Assembly: GCA_003553895.1 (NCBI GenBank)
Contig: PWFM01000034.1
Location: 1 to 5,036 of the forward strand
Direction: 5' to 3'
Origin: Syntrophomonadaceae bacterium
GTDB taxonomy: Bacteria; Bacillota; Dethiobacteria; DTU022
Length of the DNA: 5,036 nucleotides
Part shown: positions 1 through 5,036 of the stretch, piece after piece
How the letters are laid out: every line of letters begins with the position of its first letter
Position numbering within the stretch: the stretch's first letter is position 1
The notes under the pieces: generated by a model
What the model was told of the DNA's origin: nothing
Database searches by the model: none
What the model saw: the letters and a program-made list of their open reading frames with translations, nothing else
Program-made: the position numbers and the translations under genes

Positions 1-1324
1 CATACTGCCAGTGCTTGGAAACAGCGACTTTTGCCCCTGCTTCTTCCGACAGGCGGCGAACGGCTTTGACTTCGTTGTCGGTATCGGTGTAGAAGTGGTT
101 GATGCAAACAACCGGGGTGATACCGGCTTTTTTAATTGTGTTAATGTGATGGATCAGGTTGTCGCAGCCTTTTTCCACCCATTCTACATTTTCCTGTCCG
201 TAAGCGGGATCAAGCGGCTGTCCCGGCTTGGGCAGGGGCGCCCCGCCGTGTGCTTTTAAAGCCCGGATCGTTGCCACGAGTACGGCACAATCCGGCTTCA
301 GGCCCGACATACGGCACTTCAAGTTCCAGAATTTCTCGAAACCAATATCGGCGGCAAAACCGGATTCGGTAATTACATAATCACCAAGCTTCAGAGCCAC
401 TCGGTCGGCCACGATGGAAGACTGCCCTATAGCGATGTTGGCAAACGGCCCTGCATGGACAAACGTCGGCTGACCTTCAATGGTCTGCATCAGGTTGGGA
501 TTGAGCGCCTCGACCATCCAGGCAGTCATAGCACCGGCCACGCCAAGATCTTCGGTGGTAACCGGGTTACCCCGCTTATCGTAAGCAACTACAATCCTGC
601 CCATCCGATCCCGCATATCTTTCAGATCGTTGGCCACAGCCAGGATGGCCATAACTTCTGAAGAAACAGCAATATTAAACCCGGAGCTCATCATGAAACC
701 ATCTCTCCTGCCACCCAGTCCGATGATTATGTTGCGGAGAGCCTGCGCGCAGAAATCAATAATCCAGTTCATCTCTACATTGCGCGGATCGATATTTAAA
801 CGACTCAGCCCGCTGCGCTCCAGGAATGCATCGCTTGAATTAAACTCATGCTGAAGACGAGAAGTTAAAGCAACCATGGCCAGGTTATGAGAATTCATGA
901 TAGCGTTGATATCACCGGTCAGGCCGAGAGAAAAGGGCGTCAGAGGAACACACTGGGCCAGTCCACCGCCGGCAGCGGAGCCTTTTACGTTCATGGTCGG
1001 CCCACCCGAAGGCTGGCGGATAGTGGCAATAACATTTTTACCGAGTTTACCCATACCCTGGGTCAAACCCATAGTTGATGTTGATTTGCCTTCCCCAAGG
1101 GGAGTGGGAGTAATGGCAGTAACATCGATGTACTTCCCATCAGGTACATCTTTCAGGCGATTAAGGACTTTTTTGTAATCTACTTTGGCCACATAATGGC
1201 CGTGGGGCAGGAGCTCTTCCTGGTCAAGTTTTAGCTCCTCTGCTAACTGGTATACTTTTTTCATGTTCTTTTCAGCAGCTTCTGCAATTTCCCAGTCAGC
1301 ATGTTTTGTTGGATCTAACGGCAT
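1..1324 (-). CDS. fhs: Formate--tetrahydrofolate ligase, C-terminus cut off by window edge
   Basis: This cytoplasmic enzyme joins formate to tetrahydrofolate using ATP, giving 10-formyl-tetrahydrofolate. The reaction feeds purine synthesis and, in acetogens and syntrophs, the methyl branch of the Wood-Ljungdahl pathway (it can run in reverse in formate producers). 441 codons are visible; the family is usually about 555-600 residues, so the last fifth to quarter lies outside. The ATP-binding loop TPLGEGKST is at residues 74-82, followed by RQPSGGP (103-109), KGSAAGGG (114-121), LTGDINA (135-141), LRNIIIGLGG, SEVMAILAVA and HAGPFANIA. F411 in INHFYTDTD and W439 near the edge probably correspond to the aromatic pair that sandwiches the folate in the Moorella enzyme. 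The ATG at 1324 follows a strong AAGGAGG. The RQPSGGP and NVKGSAAGGGLAQC wording differs from the classic REPS-x-GP and GIKGGAAGGGYAQV of the Moorella type, which suggests a separate subfamily. Identity is very secure. Confidence 0.97.
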   Translation of the reverse strand, partial: MPLDPTKHADWEIAEAAEKNMKKVYQLAEELKLDQEELLPHGHYVAKVDYKKVLNRLKDVPDGKYIDVTAITPTPLGEGKSTSTMGLTQGMGKLGKNVIATIRQPSGGPTMNVKGSAAGGGLAQCVPLTPFSLGLTGDINAIMNSHNLAMVALTSRLQHEFNSSDAFLERSGLSRLNIDPRNVEMNWIIDFCAQALRNIIIGLGGRRDGFMMSSGFNIAVSSEVMAILAVANDLKDMRDRMGRIVVAYDKRGNPVTTEDLGVAGAMTAWMVEALNPNLMQTIEGQPTFVHAGPFANIAIGQSSIVADRVALKLGDYVITESGFAADIGFEKFWNLKCRMSGLKPDCAVLVATIRALKAHGGAPLPKPGQPLDPAYGQENVEWVEKGCDNLIHHINTIKKAGITPVVCINHFYTDTDNEVKAVRRLSEEAGAKVAVSKHWQY

Positions 1325-1332
1325 TTAAACAA

Positions 1333-1339
1333 CCTCCTT
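1333..1339 (-). promoter_or_regulatory. Ribosome binding site of fhs
   Basis: AAGGAGG is nearly a full match to the 16S anti-Shine-Dalgarno sequence. It sits 8 nt before the ATG of fhs and fixes that start. It predicts strong translation. Confidence 0.9.
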
Positions 1340-1366
1340 CAATTATTTTATTAAAAGCTATCTCCC

Positions 1367-1384
1367 TCTGCGCATAAACGCAGA
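1367..1384 (-). other. Small hairpin in the fhs leader
   Basis: On the minus strand TCTGCG and CGCAGA form a perfect 6-bp stem around the 6-nt loop TTTATG, about 27 nt upstream of the ribosome binding site. There is no run of U after it, so it does not look like an intrinsic terminator. I could not match it to the tetrahydrofolate riboswitch or another known riboswitch. The stem is seen in the sequence; any role is unknown. Confidence 0.4.
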
Positions 1385-1415
1385 CAAAGGTTTTAATTCA
1401 ACATCCGGCCGCGTT

Positions 1416-1437
1416 TTCCTGCCATATAGTTCAGGAA
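1416..1437. repeat. 6-bp inverted repeat between the S58 peptidase gene and fhs
   Basis: TTCCTG and CAGGAA form a perfect inverted repeat with 10 bases between the arms, next to an EcoRI-like GAATTC palindrome. It lies in the 155-bp gap upstream of fhs. It could be a protein binding site, a small RNA hairpin, or one copy of a dispersed intergenic motif. The window has only this copy, so none of these can be chosen. Confidence 0.4.
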
Positions 1438-1464
1438 TTCACATATTTTTATATCCGACTTGAT

Positions 1465-1492
1465 ATTATATTATTTACCTTACAGGTCACCA
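1465..1492 (-). promoter_or_regulatory. Possible sigma-A promoter for fhs
   Basis: A perfect -10 hexamer TATAAT lies at 1465-1470. With a 16-bp spacer the -35 would be TGGTGA at 1487-1492, only 3 of 6 matches to TTGACA and inside the last codons of the peptidase gene. The surrounding DNA is very AT-rich, so a TATAAT can occur by chance. If real, it would give fhs its own transcript with a leader of about 130 nt carrying both inverted repeats in the gap. Confidence 0.35.
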
Positions 1493-2424
1493 GCTGCCGG
1501 CACTCCGCCCTTGGATTCAGCCGTGATAATCGCCCTTTCCACGGCAACGGCTATCGCCTCTGCGGCCATCAGCCCGACAATATTGACATCGGCAGATACT
1601 TCTCCCCGGGACAGGGCAAATATTGTGTCTCCGTCCCACATTGTGTGGACAGGCCAAATGGAGCGGGCCAGGCCGTTATGGGCCAGCTGGCAAACTTTCT
1701 GGAGGCAGAGCCGGTCCAGTTTTGCATTGGTGGCTACAACTCCCAAGGTGGTATTCCCGGCACAGCCGCCCTGTTTAGATCCCAGGAGCAGGTCAATCGT
1801 CTTTTCCATCACTCCGGTTTTTGGATTCCTCGGGCCGGCCAGCAACCGGCCCCGGTGGTCATAAACATCGCCGAAAGCATTTACCGCCACCAGGGCAGCT
1901 ACGATTAGAGTATCTTTCCGGATGGCAAAAGAACCCTGCCCGGATTTAACGGCGCAATCCATACCGTGTAATTTTCCCACCGTTGCCCCGCACCCGGCCC
2001 CTACCGACCCTTCCGGCACAGCACCGGTAGAAGCTCCGCTACAGGCGTCATAACCCATCTTTTTATCGGGCCTGACCTGGCCGTCTCCAATTAGCAGATC
2101 AAAAAGCACAGCAACCGGAACAATAGGGATCTTGAACTGGTCCACGGCAAAACCGCAGCCTTTTGTTTCCAGGTAGTCCACTACGCCTGCTGCTGCATCA
2201 AGTCCAAATGCGCTCCCTCCGGCCAGAACCAGGCCCTGGATCTCTTCGACCAGGCATCCCGGCTTGAGCAGATCGGTTTCCCTGGTTCCCGGAGCTGAAC
2301 CCCTGACCTCAGCAGCAGCCCGGGCTCCTTCTTCAACCAGCACTACCGTCACCCCGGTAACCGCATGGTTGTTGGAGGCAACACCTACCTTAATACCCTC
2401 AATATCAGTTAGCCCCGGAGCCAC
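1480..2424 (-). CDS. Peptidase family S58 (DmpA/P1-type aminopeptidase-like protein)
   Basis: A complete 314-residue N-terminal-nucleophile hydrolase of the family that includes the DmpA aminopeptidase/D-esterase and BapA. Family members cleave their own chain to free a Ser or Thr nucleophile, then act on small peptides, amides or esters. The natural substrate is unknown here. Hallmarks are GxxVG near the N-terminus (10-14), VRGSAPGTRETDLL (40-53), LAGGSAFGLDAAAGV (67-81), GAGCGATVGK (142-151), ALVAVNAFGDV (177-187) and NTTLGVVATNA (224-234). By analogy with DmpA, cleavage is expected between N224 and T225, making T225 the catalytic residue. HTMWDGDTIFALS (260-272) holds the conserved DGD. 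No signal peptide is seen, so it should be cytoplasmic. The start is GTG; an in-frame ATG 18 nt upstream is separated from it by a TGA, so GTG is the farthest usable start. A GGGAG lies 9 nt before it. It is separated from ftsH by a 108-bp gap with a hairpin. Confidence 0.92.
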   Translation of the reverse strand: MAPGLTDIEGIKVGVASNNHAVTGVTVVLVEEGARAAAEVRGSAPGTRETDLLKPGCLVEEIQGLVLAGGSAFGLDAAAGVVDYLETKGCGFAVDQFKIPIVPVAVLFDLLIGDGQVRPDKKMGYDACSGASTGAVPEGSVGAGCGATVGKLHGMDCAVKSGQGSFAIRKDTLIVAALVAVNAFGDVYDHRGRLLAGPRNPKTGVMEKTIDLLLGSKQGGCAGNTTLGVVATNAKLDRLCLQKVCQLAHNGLARSIWPVHTMWDGDTIFALSRGEVSADVNIVGLMAAEAIAVAVERAIITAESKGGVPAAGDL

Positions 2425-2491
2425 AGCAACTCACTCCCACATTATGGCGGTTTCTTAAAAAGTTAACACCCATGCCGGGCGCACCTAAATT

Positions 2492-2517
2492 CAGAGCCAG
2501 GCATTCGCCTGGCTCTG
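2492..2517 (-). terminator. Hairpin after ftsH, probable terminator
   Basis: CAGAGCCAGGC and GCCTGGCTCTG form a perfect, GC-rich 11-bp stem with a 4-nt loop, starting about 15 nt past the ftsH stop codon. In the ftsH transcript it is followed only by AAUUUAGG, a short and broken U-run, and on the plus strand there is no T-run at all. The placement and stem strength fit an intrinsic terminator, but the weak U-tract suggests leaky termination or an RNA 3'-end stabilising stem. Confidence 0.65.
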
Positions 2518-2532
2518 GTTGATTAAAAGTAA

Positions 2533-4611
2533 TTAATGATCTTTGAAGGGGTTTTTACCCTGTTCCTGATGACGCCTGAAAGATGCCCGCCGGTTTTCTT
2601 TTTCAGTTTCCTCTTCATTTTCGGCGCTTCCAGTTTCTTGCCCGCCAGAGGTTTCAGCTTCCTCAGGTATTTCATCCACCTCTACAGGATCCTCGGTTTC
2701 GTCAGATGTTTCATCAACATCTTCTGGATCTTCGGCGTTCTCTTCAGAAATTCCAGGGGCAGTAATATTCTCATCTTCTAACTCTTCCCCGTCAGACGTT
2801 TCATCTTCCTCGCTTTCTACAGGCAATTCCCTGCCCTCGACCAGCGCTTTAATTTCTTTGGAATTAAGGGTTTCTTTATCAAGCAGGGCCTGAGCAATTT
2901 TCTCAAGTTTGCTGCGGTCTTCTTCCAGGATATCCTGGGCATTCTGATAGCAATCGTCAATTGTTTTTCTAATTTCCTGATCAATTGCCTTTGCAATTTC
3001 TTCGCTGTAGTCACGGTCACGGCCCAGGTCGCGACCAAGGAAAACCTGATCCTGCTTTCTACCCAGGGTTATCGGCCCAAGACTGTCACTCATGCCGTAT
3101 TCCATAATCATCTGGCGCACAATCTGGGTAGCCCGCTCCAGGTCGTTTTGAGCGCCGGTGCTAATATCATTGAGGACCAGCTTTTCCGCTACTCTACCGC
3201 CAAGCAGAGTGCTGACCCGATCCAACAGTTCCGAGCGGGTCATATAGTAACGATCTTCTTCGGGGAACATCAGTGTATACCCACCCGCACGACCGCGCGG
3301 TATAATAGACACTTTGTGAACGGGATCGGTATGCGGGAGTTGATAACCTACGAGGGCATGTCCGGCCTCGTGATAAGCTACAATTTTTTTCTCGAATTCA
3401 CTGATGACCCGGCTGGTTTTCTGGGTCCCGGCCACCACCCGCTCTACAGCTTCTTCCAGTTCTTTCATTCCGATCTTTTTCTTAGAAGCGCGGGCTGCCA
3501 GCAAAGCTCCTTCATTAACCACGTTTTCCAGGTCGGCCCCGGTAAAACCAGGTGTGCCGCGAGCAACAACCCTGAGATCCACGTCTTCAGCAAGACGTTT
3601 GCTCCTGGTATGGACCTTCAGAATATCTACCCGTCCATTAACATCAGGCAGGGTAACAGTAACCTGCCGATCAAACCGTCCGGGTCTGAGCAAGGCCGGA
3701 TCAAGTATATCGGGCCGGTTGGTTGCGGCAATGATGATGATCCCTTCATTGACATCGAAACCGTCCATCTCTACCAGAAGCTGGTTCAAAGTTTGCTCTC
3801 TTTCATCATGGCCTCCGCCAAGGCCTGCTCCACGCTGGCGTCCCACAGCATCAATCTCATCTATGAAAACAATGCAGGGTGAATTTTTTTTGGCATTTTC
3901 GAACATGTCCCTGACCCGAGAAGCGCCGACCCCGACAAACATTTCCACAAAGTCAGATCCGCTGATACTAAAAAATGGCACACCTGCTTCGCCTGCTACG
4001 GCCCGGCCAAGCAAAGTTTTCCCGGTACCCGGGGGGCCAACCAGGAGAACCCCTTTGGGGATTCTTGCCCCCAGTTCGATATATTTGCGAGGATCTTTCA
4101 GGAAGTCGACAATTTCTGTAAGCTCCATTCTTTCCTCATCGGCGCCGGCCACATCTTCAAAAGTAACTTTTTTCTTCTCGGTCTCCTGAAGTTTAGCCTT
4201 ACTTTTGCCGAAATTCATGACCCGGTTACCACCGCCCTGGGATTGCTGCATAAAGAAGAAAAATATCCCGATGATTAACAGGAAGGGAATCATGTAGGTC
4301 AGGGCGGTCTGCCACCATTCAGGACCACGCTCGGGGTGGGGCGAATATGAAACATTGTGCTCCAACAGCAGCTGTGTCAGCTGGTGATCCTCGGGGCGGG
4401 TTGTTTCTATTTCAGTGCCGTCAACCAGTACAGCTTCAATTTCATTACCATGGGCAACAACTTTCTCCACTTCACCGTTCTCTATTTTTTCTACAAACTG
4501 GTTGTAGCTTATTTCCTCAGGTTCGGGCCCGGTATTAAAAGTAGTCAGCAAGATGACTACTACCAGAGCTATGACCAGGTAAAATAAGATCTGTCTTACA
4601 AATGGGCTCAA
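2533..4611 (-). CDS. ftsH: ATP-dependent zinc metalloprotease FtsH
   Basis: A membrane-anchored AAA+ protease that forms hexamers and degrades misassembled membrane proteins and some regulators. Its 692 residues show a first membrane helix at about 7-25, an extracytoplasmic domain to about 103, a second helix at about 105-122, then the AAA+ module. This has Walker A GPPGTGKT (192-199), pore loop MFVG (224-227), Walker B IVFIDEID (247-254) and the second region of homology AATNRPDILDPALLRPGRFDR (295-315) with arginine fingers R312 and R315. The M41 peptidase has the zinc site HEAGH (414-418), and D490 in TGAQND is the likely third ligand. Every catalytic residue is present. Residues 598-672 form an acidic tail (36 of 75 are Asp or Glu), ending in a basic tip KENRRASFRRHQEQGKNPFK; this makes it longer than the usual 600-650 residues. 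Translation starts at TTG, supported by AGGAGGG just upstream. hpt lies before it, as in many Firmicutes. Confidence 0.98.
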   Translation of the reverse strand: MSPFVRQILFYLVIALVVVILLTTFNTGPEPEEISYNQFVEKIENGEVEKVVAHGNEIEAVLVDGTEIETTRPEDHQLTQLLLEHNVSYSPHPERGPEWWQTALTYMIPFLLIIGIFFFFMQQSQGGGNRVMNFGKSKAKLQETEKKKVTFEDVAGADEERMELTEIVDFLKDPRKYIELGARIPKGVLLVGPPGTGKTLLGRAVAGEAGVPFFSISGSDFVEMFVGVGASRVRDMFENAKKNSPCIVFIDEIDAVGRQRGAGLGGGHDEREQTLNQLLVEMDGFDVNEGIIIIAATNRPDILDPALLRPGRFDRQVTVTLPDVNGRVDILKVHTRSKRLAEDVDLRVVARGTPGFTGADLENVVNEGALLAARASKKKIGMKELEEAVERVVAGTQKTSRVISEFEKKIVAYHEAGHALVGYQLPHTDPVHKVSIIPRGRAGGYTLMFPEEDRYYMTRSELLDRVSTLLGGRVAEKLVLNDISTGAQNDLERATQIVRQMIMEYGMSDSLGPITLGRKQDQVFLGRDLGRDRDYSEEIAKAIDQEIRKTIDDCYQNAQDILEEDRSKLEKIAQALLDKETLNSKEIKALVEGRELPVESEEDETSDGEELEDENITAPGISEENAEDPEDVDETSDETEDPVEVDEIPEEAETSGGQETGSAENEEETEKENRRASFRRHQEQGKNPFKDH

Positions 4612-4617
4612 AAAGTA

Positions 4618-4624
4618 CCCTCCT
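4618..4624 (-). promoter_or_regulatory. Ribosome binding site deciding the TTG start of ftsH
   Basis: AGGAGGG ends 6 nt before the TTG codon (7 nt from its GGAGG core). No in-frame ATG lies near it, and translation from TTG gives the normal FtsH N-terminus with its first membrane helix. A strong Shine-Dalgarno paired with a weak start codon can hold expression at a moderate level. Confidence 0.85.
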
Positions 4625-4654
4625 CTCCACGTAAGCCCTCAAAGGCTGAAATAA

Positions 4655-4683
4655 ATTGTAACACACTGCCAGGGTGTAGGCAA
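4655..4683 (-). promoter_or_regulatory. Sigma-A type promoter of ftsH with extended -10
   Basis: The -35 TTGCCT (4678-4683, 4 of 6 to consensus) and -10 TACAAT (4655-4660, 5 of 6) are exactly 17 bp apart. The -10 is preceded by TGT, the extended -10 (TGn) element. Transcription would begin near 4648, giving a leader of about 37 nt with the ribosome binding site well placed. This implies ftsH can be expressed independently of hpt. No CIRCE or CtsR heat-shock operator is visible. Confidence 0.7.
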
Positions 4684-4686
4684 TAA

Positions 4687-4701
4687 AACAGGTTACTTGT
4701 T
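4687..4701. repeat. 15-bp near-palindrome upstream of the ftsH promoter
   Basis: AACAGGT-T-ACTTGTT has two 7-bp arms that match as inverted repeats at 6 of 7 positions. It ends 3 bp from the -35 hexamer, a position suited to an activator or repressor. No known operator consensus was recognised, and short imperfect palindromes arise by chance in AT-rich gaps. Confidence 0.3.
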
Positions 4702-4739
4702 AAAGAAATAATATATATTGCAGGCGGTTTAGAACGGGT

Positions 4740-5036
4740 TTAGTCGTTTAAAACACGCAGATCGGATAACTGCCGGTAATCTTCGCCATAATCAAGGCCA
4801 TAACCAATCACAAAGCGATCCGGTATAATGAAACCGCAGTAATCCGGCTCAAATTTCACCTTCCTGCGATCGGGCTTGTCAAGGAGGGTAACCACCTTTA
4901 AGGAATTCGGCTGCCTGCTACCCAGGTTTTCAACCAGGTAATTCAAGGTCAAACCAGTATCGACAATATCTTCGACAATAAGAACATCTTTGCCCTGGAT
5001 ACTTTGTTCCAGGTCTTTTAAAATCCGGACCACTCC
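4740..5036 (-). CDS. hpt: Hypoxanthine phosphoribosyltransferase, N-terminus beyond window edge
   Basis: This cytoplasmic purine salvage enzyme transfers phosphoribose from PRPP to hypoxanthine (and usually guanine), making IMP or GMP. The last 98 residues are visible out of about 180 in the family; the open frame continues past the right edge, so the GTG near the edge is an internal valine. The PRPP-binding signature VLIVEDIVDTGLTL is present, followed by LKVVTLLDKPDRRKV and the base-binding region DYCGFIIPDRFVIGYGLDYGEDYRQL, which is diagnostic of HPRT rather than other phosphoribosyltransferases. It lies just upstream of ftsH in the same direction, as in many Firmicutes where tilS-hpt-ftsH is a conserved run; tilS would be expected off the right edge. 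No clear terminator hairpin follows its stop, so some transcripts may run on into ftsH. Confidence 0.96.
   Translation of the reverse strand, partial: GVVRILKDLEQSIQGKDVLIVEDIVDTGLTLNYLVENLGSRQPNSLKVVTLLDKPDRRKVKFEPDYCGFIIPDRFVIGYGLDYGEDYRQLSDLRVLND

Noticed and set aside
11..1178. Several plus-strand open frames of 60-95 codons opposite fhs
   Set aside because: The minus strand reads as an unbroken, highly conserved ligase through this whole stretch; the others are short and unrelated to any family I know.
1325..1479. Tetrahydrofolate or other riboswitch in the fhs leader
   Set aside because: The gap has only two 6-bp stems, and the conserved sequence blocks of known folate riboswitches were not found.
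1460..1908. Plus-strand open frames of 134 and 87 codons opposite the S58 peptidase gene
   Set aside because: They are antisense to a conserved, complete gene, have no ribosome binding site of note and no recognisable motif.
2441..2468. Possible promoter just upstream of the S58 peptidase gene (-10 CATAAT at 2441-2446)
   Set aside because: The -35 match is poor (GTGTTA), and transcription would start within or past the ribosome binding site, leaving almost no leader.
2596..2820. Frameshift or fusion as the source of the acidic FtsH tail
   Set aside because: The reading frame is continuous from the protease domain to a normal stop codon followed by a hairpin, and the acidic repeats look like a coherent low-complexity tail rather than an out-of-frame reading.
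3148..4189. Long open frames on the plus strand (244 and 261 codons) opposite ftsH
   Set aside because: They lie wholly antisense to a gene with all FtsH motifs, overlap each other in two frames, and their translations are rich in Ser/Arg/Pro with no recognisable domain. They are shadows of the ftsH codon pattern.

Overview
The window looks like chromosomal DNA of a member of the Bacillota (Firmicutes), class Clostridia, most plausibly an anaerobic Peptococcaceae-like or syntrophic/acetogenic lineage. The signs are the hpt-ftsH gene order typical of Gram-positive bacteria, strong GGAGG ribosome binding sites, use of TTG and GTG starts, a sigma-A type promoter, and a formate--tetrahydrofolate ligase. 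The genus is inference; no taxonomic marker is present.

All four genes lie on the minus strand and are read from right to left. At the right edge (4740-5036) is the C-terminal half of hypoxanthine phosphoribosyltransferase (hpt). After a 128-bp gap carrying a good extended -10 promoter comes ftsH (2533-4611), complete and starting at TTG. It encodes a membrane AAA+ zinc protease with an unusually long acidic C-terminal tail. A perfect 11-bp hairpin follows its stop. Next is a complete S58 (DmpA/P1-type) self-processing peptidase (1480-2424, GTG start). A 155-bp gap with two small hairpins and an AT-rich promoter-like segment separates it from the formate--tetrahydrofolate ligase gene fhs (1-1324), which runs off the left edge after 441 codons.

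The genes are housekeeping in character: purine salvage, membrane protein quality control, an N-terminal-nucleophile peptidase of unclear substrate, and entry of formate into the folate one-carbon pathway. They do not form one obvious pathway. The intergenic gaps suggest separate or partly coupled transcription units rather than one tight operon.

I found no mobile element, CRISPR array, tRNA or rRNA gene, and no evidence of a new system. The points most worth a second look are the acidic FtsH tail, the divergent subfamily of the ligase, the small inverted repeats upstream of fhs, and a near-palindrome just upstream of the ftsH promoter. There is no gene-free stretch longer than 300 bases.
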